From NCBI RefSeq assembly GCF_047948215.1, contig NC_134455.1, forward strand, positions 344,992,997 through 345,056,996: a DNA stretch of 64,000 nt, in the 5' to 3' direction. The notes beneath the pieces were generated by a model that did not search any database, had not been told where the DNA came from, and saw nothing but the letters and a program-made list of their open reading frames with translations. The translations under genes and the position numbers were made by a program. Positions 37,216-48,090 of this stretch are shown here, piece by piece. This DNA is from Lycorma delicatula. Taxonomy: Eukaryota; Arthropoda; Insecta; Hemiptera; Fulgoridae. Position 1 is the stretch's first letter. Every line of letters begins with the position of its first letter.

Positions 37216-37644
37216 TGTTTCAGAAATACTGTGTACGAGATCTTTGATTTTCTATCGCTAGTGCGCGTAAACATTTTTAAACATGTCATAAGTTCAGGTT
37301 CGGCAATCAATCTGGTGTGAACGATGTCACTTGATGAACAAAATTAAAGTCCGTCAGACATTTGATTCTGACCAGAAAATTACTCAATGGGTTCAAAATT
37401 AAATGTTATTTGGTAAATAAACCATATATGTTTTTTACATTTAAATGATCAGTGAACGCGGTATTTTAAAAAGAAAAAACAGGAAAGGAAAACCTAAATA
37501 ATATAATGAAATATTATAGGTGACATTTCCAAATTTCCTTAGGCTCTCCATTATAGGTGTTCCCTAATCAGCAAAGAGTTTATATTTCGGTTAAATTTTG
37601 TTATCATGGCACCGTTGGTATTTTATTAAAACTATAAAAACATT

Positions 37645-37842
37645 AAAGGTTCAACTTACCAACAATAGTGAATGTTAAATTATTCAAGCGCTTTCGGATT
37701 TTATTCATCCATCAGGAATAATCAATTAATTATAAAACTTACAGTTATACATTTAAATAGTAGAGTAGAAATTGACGTGAAATAAAAATGAAATTTTGCT
37801 CGAATAATTTAACATTCACTATTGTTGGTAAGTTAAACCTTT
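37645..37842. repeat. inverted-repeat element, 41-bp arms, about 198 bp
   Basis: AAAGGTTCAACTTACCAACA (from 37645) continues as 'ATAGTGAATGTTAAATTATTC' in two blocks and is inverted, with one difference, at 37802-37842. The 115-bp centre contains 'GCGCTTTCGGATTTTATTCA'. It looks like a small MITE; no target duplication is evident. Confidence 0.75.
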
Positions 37843-37849
37843 ATTGTAT

Positions 37850-38275
37850 TTAGAGTTTATCTTTTGTTTTTGTTTACTTTATATTTAATTTTTTTTTTAA
37901 ATCGTAAATTCGACCGGTCCGCTTTTTTTATCTTCTATTGATTCAAACTTGTTACATAAATAAATACCTCTCATGCGTGCTTACTAAAAAAAAATTTGAT
38001 TTATAACATATTCTAAGATTTTCCAAATATTTAATTGCAACCTTCTTGACTCCGCGGATAGCTAGAGCGGCGTCCCTTATTTGCCATGCATAAACTCGTT
38101 ACATTCAATGATCATCAGGCGAAACTGGCTGTTTTATATTTAAAATTAAGAAACATTTATGTAAAAAAAAAACTACATAGGAAAGGGATCTACCAACCAA
38201 CCGCATGGAAAAAAACATGCATTTAACAGTTCACGCTACGCAGACAAAAATTTAATATTCTATTATGTACAATAA
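37850..38275. other. AT-rich sequence, nothing recognised
   Basis: No element or exon supported. Confidence 0.4.
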
Positions 38276-38893
38276 GACTAAAAAAATCCCTTTCGGCACG
38301 CCGGAAGGCGGAGATAGATTTCACCATTGCTCAGTAGGGGATAAAAAAAATTTCCACCTTTAAGTTAAGAAAAACTTCAAATTTACTCTATACGACAATT
38401 GTTGCATGTTTCACATGTTTAGCATACAAGCACCATCTTCTAACAATTCCAACAACATTTCGGTCATCACTTGCCGTAAGGGTCGGTCATATAAAAAACT
38501 GTTTTAAAGGATTTAGAGAGGACTAACGACCACTTTAAACCGATTCGATACTGTGCCTCGTAAGGGAGGTATAATTTTTTGTTTTCGAAACCGCATTTTT
38601 CCACCCCCTCGGCCAGTGGTTGGTGATATAAAAAAATCTTTACTTAGATAAGTTTTACGCCCTTATTGAAAGAATAGTAGGAACTTTAAACGAATTCGAT
38701 ATTTTATTTAATAAGAAAGTTACAGCGATATTTTGTTTTTTACGAAAAAGTCCCCCCTCCCTTTTCCACCACCATGGTCCGATTTTTTCCATTAACGAAC
38801 TCGACCGAGATTTTGGGTCGTTATATTTTATGTATCAATTTGAAAATGATTGACGCAAAATTACGGCAGTTACCGTGTCCAAAAGAAAGTGAA

Positions 38894-38925
<32 letters not shown>

Positions 38926-39045
38926 CTGACGGTGGTTTTGGGGTCTGGGGGAAGTGAAACGCGAAGATATGTCGAAATTTTCCAGAAATTGAATCATTAC
39001 AATTGGTAGCTTTATGAAATCAACCTAATAACGTTTCATCAATCT
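38276..39045 (+). repeat. repeat B, copy 1 (about 0.77 kb)
   Basis: It shares with 40725-41572, in order: 'AAATCCCTTTCGGC.CGCCGG', 'AAGTTAAGAAAAACTTCAAA', 'CTTGCCGTAAGGGT', 'AAACGAATTC.ATATTTTA', 'TTATATTTTATGTATCAATT', a TA microsatellite, 'CTGACGGTGGTTTTGG' and 'CATTACAA..GATAGCTT'. No coding frame. Probably a non-autonomous element; the ends are not defined beyond where similarity stops. Confidence 0.85.
38897..38925. repeat. (TA)n microsatellite inside repeat B copy 1
   Basis: About 28 bases of TA. A shorter TA run sits at the equivalent place in copy 2 (41367-41381). Confidence 0.9.
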
Positions 39046-39985
39046 GAAGATACAAAATGTGTAATGAAATACCTGGTAAAACTATAATAATTGAAGAAAT
39101 CAACGCTTTCTATTTACGATGATTACAGTTACATAAAAGATATATGCCGATGTCTTATTACATAACTTAACAGACTATAAATACGGATTATAACAACTTT
39201 GTTTGATTTATTACATATTACTAATAGTCTATTAACAGAATCATTCAGAGATTATAATATTGCAAATAGCTTTCAAGGTTAGTTAACGGTCGATTCGATA
39301 CGAAGGAAAAAACACTTCCACTGCATTTCATAAAGCAACCTTAGAGGATTACTACTGCTATGGCATAAGTATGTATGTGTGTCCACCATATAAAAAAAAA
39401 TCATGTTATTTCGAATACATTACTGATGAACAATCAAGGTCATTATAGAAATGCATAATGAGAGCAGCAAAAAAATTTAAATAATAACTCGGTCATTATC
39501 AAGCACAATTAACCATTTTATAAATAACGTAATCTAAATAAAATATCAAATTACATAAATTTATTTAATAGTTAAGACCGTGATCTGCTACGTCATTTTT
39601 GGTATCAATGGCGTAAAATGGTAATAACTTAACATAAAAATGATCAGAAATGTTTAAATATAATTAAATAAATTTACTTGTATATGTTAAATTTAAATTT
39701 GAATTTTTGTTGTTTATTTGTTCGGTTGCCACGCAAACTAAGAGTTCCTTTTACTCTATCAGCAGCTTCTGCGTAGAATAATAAGTGTACACAAGTTACC
39801 TAGCCTATATTACATTATGTAATTTATATATACATATATATATATATATATATAGTTTAAAATCTGCTTTCTTATCAGTATTATTCTATATGGTAAGAGA
39901 TAAAAAATTTTGAGTTTTTAAGTTGTGTTTATAAATTTATTTACGGTTTTACGTTTTTTAAACTGCATAAATTCAGTAGTACTAC
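39046..39985. other. AT-rich sequence, nothing recognised
   Basis: Includes a (TA)n run at about 39825-39854. Confidence 0.45.
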
Positions 39986-40108
39986 CTGAAAAATGTCTGC
40001 GACAATGGTTGCTAATAGTACACGGAGGGGATGATAGTGAGTGCATCGCGACAAGACGTCGCCCTAGATAGAATAAGAAGCCGGCAGGGCAGGCAATCCA
40101 TCAACATC
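39986..40108 (-). other. exon-like GC-rich island (123 bp), possibly non-coding or stop-containing exon
   Basis: On the minus strand an acceptor-like ATGCATTTTACACAG precedes it and a donor-like TTTTTCAG|GTAGTA follows it. The enclosed 123 bp is GC-rich against AT-rich flanks. In the phase needed to join exon 28818-28997, the frame is open for 31 codons and then has one TAG near the end. It could be a 5' UTR exon, a cassette exon carrying a stop, or chance. No transposable-element similarity was seen. Confidence 0.3.
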
Positions 40109-40366
40109 CTGTGTAAAATGCATATTTATTGTGTACGTATGAAAAAAAAAGAAAAGAAAAAAGTTACGTATTAATAATTGCTCATGTTTAAAATAATCGG
40201 TCATGCTTAAACATGTCTAGTTACTTAATACTACACTGCACAATAATAACCCAATAAAACATTAGAGAAAATACATTAACATGCTGTTTTATACATTCTC
40301 CATATTAACATATTTCATGTATTAAAAATATGTAACAAGCATTATTGCTTATAATTAATTATAAAT

Positions 40367-40540
40367 ATAATCTATCCAAACCTGACCTACGCTCGCTAAT
40401 ATTGACTAATTAACAGTATTGTTTTGATTATTTAAATAATAAATAATTGCAATAATTACTGAATTTATTATTTAAGTTATGAAAACATTACTGTTAATTA
40501 TCCACGGTTAGCAAGCGTAGGTAAAGTTTGGTTAGATTAT
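40367..40540. mobile_element. short foldback element related to 8255-8709
   Basis: Arms of about 60 bp (starting ATAATCTATCCAAAC on one side and, inverted, ATAATCTAACCAAAC on the other) surround an AT-rich centre. 'GTTTTGATTATTTAAATAAT' and 'AATTACTGAATTTATTA' match the centre of the 8.2 kb foldback element. The GGTACTTACG outer arms are absent. Confidence 0.75.
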
Positions 40541-40724
40541 ATGTACAATTTCTCTTATAAATGGTTTAAAAAACCATTTTGGGGAAGAAAAGAAAACACC
40601 ATTATATGTAGTATTACTTAGGCGGGGGGGGAGGGGTGCTAGGATTTTTTTTTATACTGTCATACCCCTACAAGGCGAATCCGACTTAAAATTTTAAAAT
40701 AGTTACAACTAGTTTTAAATGTCA

Positions 40725-41572
40725 TTAAAAAAAAATCCCTTTCGGCTCGCCGGAAGGCGCAGGTAGATTTCACCGATGCTAAGTAGGGGATAAAAACGAT
40801 TTCCATCTTAAAGTTAAGAAAAACTTCAAATTTACTCAATACGACAATGATTGCATGCGAAAAAAGCTTCACATGTTTAGCACACGAGAAGCCCCATCAT
40901 CTTCTTACAATTCCAGCAACATTTTGGTCATCCCTTGCCGTAAGGGTTGATCTTATCAAACATTATTACAGACAAAAGTTTTAGGTAACGTTTAGAAGAC
41001 TAACGAACACTTGAAACCGATTCAATATTGTGCCTATTAAGGAAGGTATGATTTTTTTTGTCTTCGAAACCCCATTTTTTTCCACCTCCTAGGCCAATGA
41101 TTGGTGATATCAAAAACCTACACTTAGATAAGTTTTAAGGCCTTTATCTAAAGAATAGTAGCAACTTTAAACGAATTCTATATTTTACTTAATAAGAAAT
41201 TTACAGCGATATTTTTTTTCGAAAATCCCTCCCCATTTCCATCTCTATAGTCCGATTTTGCCCATTAACGAACTCCACCGAGATTTTTGGTCGTTATATT
41301 TTATGTATCAATTTAAAAGTGATTGACAGAAAATTACGGCATTTATCGTGTGCACAAGAAAGTGAAATATATATATATATAAATGTATATATAAACTTTT
41401 GGACTGACGGTGGTTTTGGTGTCTGGGGGATGTCAAACGCGATTCGAACCGTGATTCGATCCTAACATGAAACGCGATTCGTTTCACATGATATTCGTGA
41501 TACCGTGATTCGACAGTTAAGTCGAATCACGGTACCCATTACAACAGATAGCTTCTTATAAAATCTACCTAA
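40725..41572 (+). repeat. repeat B, copy 2 (about 0.85 kb)
   Basis: Collinear with 38276-39045 over its whole length. It is longer because of an insertion at about 41440-41534 that contains several 'GATTCG' motifs and a hairpin. No coding frame. Confidence 0.85.
41503..41534. repeat. perfect 13-bp hairpin within repeat B copy 2
   Basis: ACCGTGATTCGAC (41503-41515) pairs with 41522-41534; the loop is AGTTAA. A third 'ACCGTGATTCGA' lies just upstream at about 41449. Confidence 0.85.
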
Positions 41573-41655
41573 CAGCCAAACCGGACTGGAATTCGTACCC
41601 AAAGCCTTCCGGATGAAAGTTAGTGACAGGACCTTTCCACCACGAAGGTAGGCAT
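41570..41655 (-). repeat. tRNA-derived SINE-2 copy, diverged
   Basis: The minus strand reads 'CTTTCATCCGGAAGGCTTTG', 'GGTACGAATTCCAGTCCGG' and 'TTTGGC', following the order of the 60941-61040 copy. Confidence 0.55.
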
Positions 41656-41929
41656 TATAATATTAAAAATTTGCACACTGATTATATTGAAGAGAGCTGA
41701 AGGTTCGCCCTTGTCGTTGTCGATCGAACTGTCGGCAGGCTTTTTCGGGACGGGCAAGCGGGGTTTAATGTACTATTTAACCAGATGACATCATCCAATT
41801 ACTAATAACATTACACATTTGTATATACAATGCAATTTACTATTCCTGGGTAAACTGTTTAGAGAGAACTGCTGCTGCATGTGGAGTTTTGGAGTACAAG
41901 TTTAGAGTTTACAAGTATTAGAAAAGAAA

Positions 41930-43005
41930 AGAATGGGATTTCAGAGGGAGAATGCTCGTTTCAAACCCCCCAAAAAAAATATATATAAACGGGAAAACAT
42001 AATTTTAGACGATTTGATAAATGTTTAGTCAGGCGAATTGTTTATGATTTCTATCTGCAAGAAAAAGTGTTTCCTGCAGCTAAACGTATTTGTTATAAAC
42101 TGAAACAAGCTATTAATTTTCAGAATGGCGTATGGAGCGTCAGGAAAAATTTGAAATCCTTAGAATTTCGATGGATAAAAACCAAAAAAATAATAGAAAT
42201 ACTCATCAAAAATGATGCTGTTTAAGATGAATTAAATGTTACAGAGAAGAAAATCGTCGAATTGTTTATGTAGATGAAACATACATTTCATCTTCACATA
42301 TCTAAAAAAAAACGTAATCGGAAAATTCTTATCAGGCGTAGAGATCGTCCTATATCAAAAGGGAACCGAACGACAATCGTGCACGGTGACGACAATATGG
42401 GATTCATAAATAATGCTCTGCTGATATGGAAAAGTAGCACGTAAAGTGGGTTTATCACGATAACATGAATTCCGAAAATTTTATGAAATGGGTAGAAAAC
42501 AAACTCTTGTCTAAATCTACCCTAGCGATCAGTTGCAGTGCTGGATAATGCCGTGCTGCGTACCGAATGGTACGCAACAAGATAACTTGGTTATAGGAGA
42601 AGCAAAAACCGTTTTATCCTAAAATGCTTGAGTAAAACTTTACAAAATAGTTACACTGCACAAACCAAGGTGTAAGACGTATATTTTGGATCGCCTTCTG
42701 GAAGCTCACTGTCACCCACCCAACCATTCGCCTGCAACCACACCACCCGGATCTAAACCCAACCGAAATGATATGGGCAAACGTAAGGACATGTAGCCCA
42801 AAGAAACGTCACGTTCAGGTTAAATGCCGCGAACACAGAAAGAAAGGTCACCGATATGTGAGAATGTAAAAAAATTAGAAGATGGATATTTGGAGAAAGA
42901 AAATTTATTTTATAATGTTGAAGAAGAACTTATCAATTTTCAAGAAATTAGTGGATGAAAACAGTGATCTACAGGCAAAGCCGATTTCAGCAACACCTGT
43001 ACAGT
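41930..43005 (+). pseudogene. decayed DDE-superfamily transposase (Tc1-like 'HHPDLNPTEMIW' lineage)
   Basis: Pieces in several frames are in the right order: 'YVDETY' near 42267-42285 (first catalytic Asp), 'KPISKGPR'-like 'RPISKGNRTTIVHGDDNMGF' near 42345-42405, 'MNSENFMKWVENKL' near 42463-42505, 'AVLDNA' near 42535 (second Asp) and 'HHPDLNPTEMIWANVRT' near 42739-42790 (third residue, Glu). All three catalytic residues survive, but stops and shifts separate them. The first 150-200 residues are badly degraded. No TIRs found. This family is common in insect genomes and is usually left unnamed. Confidence 0.82.
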
Positions 43006-43847
43006 AACAGTTTCTCCACTGCGGTAATACAAAATAAATATTTTTACGCTATTAGCATTTATTTGTAGTTAAAATAAAAATGACAAATAAAAACAAGGAC
43101 AAAAATAAAATACATATAAATAAATACGTGGAGTTAATAAATTTATATAATTAATAACGTAAAAAACATCGGAAATAAAAATAAATTAATATGAGGCGAC
43201 GCATGTTTTTTGCATGACTAGTATACAGTAGACACAGCAGTCGACTGTGTCTTTAAGTAATTCATTACACTACACGCAGGAAAAATATCTGACATAACAT
43301 TATATGAACAATATACATAAAAGCAAAGCGCAAGGAGGGGAAAAACTTTGCAAGCAAGACCGTATAACCAAACAAGAAATAATTTTTTAGAAAAATACAA
43401 TATTTTATCCAAAAATAAACTTTACAATTTTTAATTAAAAAGTCGATTAGTTATAATCCAGTAAATATCATATATAGACAATCGGACCGTATTACGATTA
43501 TTTTTTCTGTTTAATTATTTATTTTAATGTACGAGTTCATTTGATACATTTTAAAACTAAGAAAAAATTTTTTTACAATAATAAAAATTGATAATAAAAT
43601 TATCACACGTAAAAATTATTTCCTGCTAAATAATAAATTGAAATAGACGTAAAAAAATATTTATATACAGAATCATAAAAAGGATGCAGCAATAAAAAAA
43701 ATTTTATCTCCCTATATAATCGAGATTAAGTATTAATTGGAACAGTAAAATAATCAGGATATCAAGCGTTTTTAGACGTGACCGGCCGTGACCTTGAGCC
43801 AATGCGCACAATGGCATAACGCCTCTGCTCCACTGTCAGGCAGTACA
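43006..43847. other. AT-rich sequence, nothing recognised
   Basis: No element or exon supported. Confidence 0.4.
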
Positions 43848-44430
43848 ATGGCGACAGTTCACCAGGAAGCATAGTGGCGTTTTGTGGTTAGCGGAGTTAT
43901 AACTGTTCAACGGCCTTTCCGGCGAGTTTATGGGAAGGATCCCCTCATGCGAACAGCATTAGACGGTGGTTCGAGCAGTTTAAGGAATCTGGCAATGTGG
44001 AAGTGAAGACTGGCAATGCGCAAGTTGACCAAACTGAACGAGAAAGTAACGTTGCTATAATGTTTCAACAAGATGGTGCGCCCCACATTTTAGCTTAGGC
44101 GGTCGACGCGCTCTCAATGAAGAGATTGCCTATTCGTTCGATCGATAGGGCCGGTCCTGCGCTTCGGCCTCCGAAAAGTCCAGATTTGAGACTCCTTTTT
44201 TCTATGGTGATACGTTAAAAGCATTATGTAGAGAAAAAAAAATGGGGCATGTACAACATTTAAGACAATGGATCACCGCTGCTATTGCCGCAGTTACGCC
44301 TACGATGATCCTGTGGACCTGGGCACTGAATCGATTATAGGCGATCGACTTAAATCGATTACAGGCTGGATGTTTGCAGAGCAACCAACGGAGCTCATAT
44401 TGAAACAAACTTTTTGAGCTGGTGAATTTA
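43848..44430 (+). pseudogene. decayed mariner-like transposase with a large internal deletion
   Basis: ATG 43848 begins 'MATVHQEA' followed by a stop, then 'WRFVVSGVITVQRPFRRVYG' and 'KDP', the N-terminal helix-turn-helix of the lineage. Next come 'FQQDGAPHILA' (about 44066, second catalytic Asp region), 'RPPKSPDL' (about 44168) and the C-terminal signature 'DYRLDVC' then stop-free or shifted 'NGAHIETNF' (about 44330-44415, two adjacent partial copies). The region from about residue 70 to the 'QQDGA' motif is deleted. The elements at 49327-50665 and 53063-54377 are from the same broad lineage and are more complete. Confidence 0.75.
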
Positions 44431-45694
44431 AAAAAATATATATTCATTTGATTATCTCTAGTAGTTTCTGAAACGATTTTTAAATTGCTGCGACCGTTTT
44501 CGATGACCCTGTCTGTCTATTGTTCGATTCACAATACTTTATTTACTTCGCACAATAAAAAAAAATTACTGCAATTAATCTCACCTTGCTGTTCGCTAAG
44601 ACTCTATAAGCCTACATAAATTCGTGCTCGCAAAACCCCCACACAATTCATAACAACAGTCGCTTAATAAATGCAACAAAATTATGTAACCGACTTAAGT
44701 AAGACGTAACAGAGTACTTAAAATTAAACACTAAACCGTTTAAAATTTAAGAACAAAATATCATTCAGTTATTATTCCAAGAGTTGCGGCATCAAAACCG
44801 TTTAAAATTTAAAAAGAAAACTTATTTTTCAGTCTATAATATATTATTTCATTACTCCTATGACAATATTTACTTACTATTACATCAGCCTTGCCGGACT
44901 CCCGGCTTCTTTCGGACACCGTTTACAGCATATGATTTAAAAGATGATGAGTGAAAATTACAGCTCATTACAAACAATAAATAATTTAAAACATAACAAT
45001 TTACATTTTTATTTATTTAACAGTTATATATTTTTATAATGAATTTATTTATTTCCTCCATTAAAAAATGTTATGTCGTCAATTACAGTAAATATCATCT
45101 ATACTGACCTCCAAGGAACCGACGATTTTAGATCATTGTAACCGATAATCACAAAAACCGATGTTTATATAGCTTAATGGTACTATTTTAATATGCCATG
45201 TACACGGTACTGTAATACAGTAAAATAGCAATCATTAAAAATAATTATTTATTTCCGTAATAAATATTAAAAATTTTCTCAAAACAGACAGTGAATCTAT
45301 AGATTCGTAAATAACTTTTAAATCGATTTAATTAAATTTAAGGAAGCAATCTTTTGATGCATTAAAAAGAGCCATCCAAACGACTTTAAATCCAGCGAGA
45401 TATTGACTAAAACGTGAAGGACGGAGTTTTGAATAATTATTGCAAAACGTCTTTATTTATTTATTTTTAATAATCTATTAAATTTATTTTAATAAAATAA
45501 AATTTTGTTTAAAATATTCTCCGATTATGAATTTTTTCTTGTTTCGGTTTAAAAACGTAACAGTATTTTTCTGACGTGTTTCGATCCGTTTTGTTTTTAA
45601 TAAAAGCCAAATTTCTTAAACTCTTCTTCGTGTTCGGTTTTACAGATTTTCTCAGAATTAAATTCCCTAAATTTATTTATTTTGGCCGGTGGAA
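44431..45694. other. AT-rich sequence, nothing recognised
   Basis: No repeat copy or exon could be supported. Confidence 0.4.
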
Positions 45695-45792
45695 ATCAGC
45701 AGCGTACGAAAAAAATGAAACGGTCAACCGGGATTCGAACCTGGGACCACCTTACGAAATTCCGATACGCTACCTACTCGGTCACGGTGGTC
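45695..45792 (-). repeat. tRNA-derived SINE-2 copy
   Basis: The minus strand starts 'GACCACCGTGACCGAGTAGG' with 'TAGCGTATCGG' (A-box region). It has B box 'GGTTCGAATCCC' and ends near 'CGTACGCTGCTGATTTCC'. It abuts the next SINE-1 copy with no gap. Confidence 0.8.
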
Positions 45793-46030
45793 TCTTTTTT
45801 CCTGTTTATTCACCGGAACCCACGTAAGGTATTACTTCAGAGGATGATATATATGAATGTAAACGAAGTGTAGTCTTGTACAGTTTCAACGTCGATCACT
45901 CCTGAGATTTGTGGTTAACTGAAAACCAACAACCAAAGAACACCGATACCCACGATCTAATATTCAAATCCGAATAAACGTAACTGGCTTCACTAGGATT
46001 TGAACCTTAGTACTCTCGGCCACGGAAGTC
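45793..46030 (-). mobile_element. SINE-1 copy, 5'-truncated
   Basis: The minus strand retains 'GGTTCAAATCCTAGTG' (B box) and the family body, and ends 'GGTTCCGGTGAATAAACAGG' with an A tail at about 45793. The A-box end is missing beyond about 46025. Confidence 0.8.
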
Positions 46031-46611
46031 GACCGAAGTTTGTTTACAATCAAATTTTTTCTTCTTCCTAATGTGTACAATTTAACAATTTAGATATTGG
46101 ACGTCAAATCTAAAAAAAGTCTTTTACGATAAAAATTTTTTGTGTTACCGTTATTTTATAAAAAAAAATTATTACAATTGCAGTTGTGGGATCTGTTTTA
46201 TTCAATTTTTCAGATAAAGTAACCATATGAAACTATCAAATTTATCGTTAATTTACGTGCCAAGAATTTTAATACGGCTTCGTTTTACCCTTAAGAGCAG
46301 AAATCAGGGAAAAAATGTTCACAAGATACAACTGGAAAACGAACCTTTATGGATACAGGTTTACATGAACATTTCACTTGTAAACGAAGTCCTGAAATCA
46401 TTAGTGTTTTCTTAACGAGACACCTGTACGAGTACAATAAAATTGAATATACGTATTTAATTCATAAACATTGAAATAAAATACATCTACTTGCTATGAA
46501 GAGTAATTAAATTTTAAATAATTAATGTTTATTTCTTTGTTACGGTATTTTAAAAGAATGCCTTTCAAAAGTTAAGGAAGCTATGCAAATATTGTGTAAA
46601 CTATATAGCTA

Positions 46612-46905
46612 ACAAGCTCGCCGAGCTGGTCTAGTGTTTACCCGTCATCGTAAATCACTTGTTTATTTAATAACTTATTTTCGAAATAAAAGGTTCTCAG
46701 GTTCAAGTCCTAATAAAAGTTAATTTGCTTTATTTTTATACGCTACAAAAAATTGTAGCTAAAAAAAAAGGTCCTTTTATACGGATTTTAATACTAGACG
46801 CAAGTTGGCTACCGGTGTATTTTGGTAGTTGGGGGATTCAATTAACCAAATGTCTTAGAAATGATCGGTCTAGGTCTGTACAAAATTACCTCTTGTTAAT
46901 TTTTT
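46612..46905 (+). mobile_element. SINE-1 copy, diverged
   Basis: 'GCCGAGCTGGTCTAGTG' (A box) near 46620, 'GGTTCAAGTCCTAATAAAAG' (B box) near 46700, 'ACGGATTTTAATACTAGACG' near 46780 and 'CAATTAACCAAATGTCTTAG' near 46840 follow the family order. The final GGAGGCTAAACAG end is missing. Confidence 0.75.
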
Positions 46906-47999
46906 TCGAACAATCAAAATTATCCGAAAAAACTAAAACAGGGCAATTTTCAATGTTTACCAAAGGAGCATAAATTAAAATAATAAGGCTTCATTTCTTT
47001 TAGAACTAAACTCGTATGTGTCTTGCTAATAACCGGGCCTAAAAGTAAAAAAAAAATTAACTTATGAATAAATTTATCTAAATAAATATTAATGAGATTT
47101 TATTAAAAAAATTTGCATAAGATAATCAAGTTTTCATAGGAGTAATTTCCTACCTGCACCTTAAACCGAAAAACAATATTACCATTATAAAAATTTCATA
47201 AGTTTCCATTCATGTTAAGCTGTTTTTTATTAATGTCTCCACACTGATTTCACAAAATCTGATAAAAATTTTCACAATCATTTCCGTATACCGGGTCCAT
47301 TCAGGCCATTTAAAATTGATGACAATCCGTCAAGGAGATTGTCTCGTATAACTCAAGAGTAGAATCATTCAATATCTATTAGGAGGCTTACATACTGTTT
47401 TTCTCTAGACTGGGTTCTACATTAAAAGAACGAAGGCAAAAATTTTCATTTTTTTAAATTTGCCGTAAAAATTTTCATATCTCTAACTGAAATAGGTGAC
47501 ATATTTAAAAAAAAATTACAAGAGTTTATTATAAAAAACAATCGGTTAGGGAAAAGTTACTGTTTCTCCCCTTAGTTTACGAGTAAGAAAATATTTTGAT
47601 AACTGGTTGACTTATAATTTTGAAATTTCTTGCAGCGATTCCATTTGAAAAAGTTGCAATCGTCTTTAGCAGGAAAATTGTCCAACAAACAAACAATTTT
47701 TTACCTATACAATGACGTACATCCAGTTCATTAGGAAATGTAATTCTAATGATGATTTGATTTGTTTGTTTTTTATTAAAAAAGAAATTTCGATCAGGAA
47801 ACAAATTAAAATAAAAATATATGTAGTGTAAAAACCTCATGTCGCATAATCCTCATCATAAAGTTGATGCATTACGAATCGTTTATACCGTAGATAAACC
47901 CCGGTCCCGCTAGAGAAGCACGACACATTATATCAAAGAACATGGTCGCAATAAAAGATTTTTTTCTTCTATATACTGACAGCGGAACTAATAACGGAC
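46906..47999. other. AT-rich sequence, nothing recognised
   Basis: No repeat copy or exon supported. Confidence 0.4.
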
Positions 48000-48090
48000 T
48001 GACCGGCCAGTGGGTGTAGCAGCTAGTACATTGACATGCAGATTTAACTAGTCTCCAATTCGATTCCCAGCAATAGCCTGGCATTTTTTT
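48000..48090 (+). repeat. tRNA-like sequence, possible third SINE family
   Basis: 'GGCCAGTGGGTGTAGCAGCT' resembles a tRNA 5' half with a weak A box, and 'CCAATTCGATTCCC' resembles a B box. 'GGCATTTTTTTT' follows. Single copy in the window, and the acceptor stem does not pair. Confidence 0.4.

Noticed and set aside
45576..45873. Plus-strand open frames of 63-83 codons
   Set aside because: They are the antisense of the SINE-2/SINE-1 pair.
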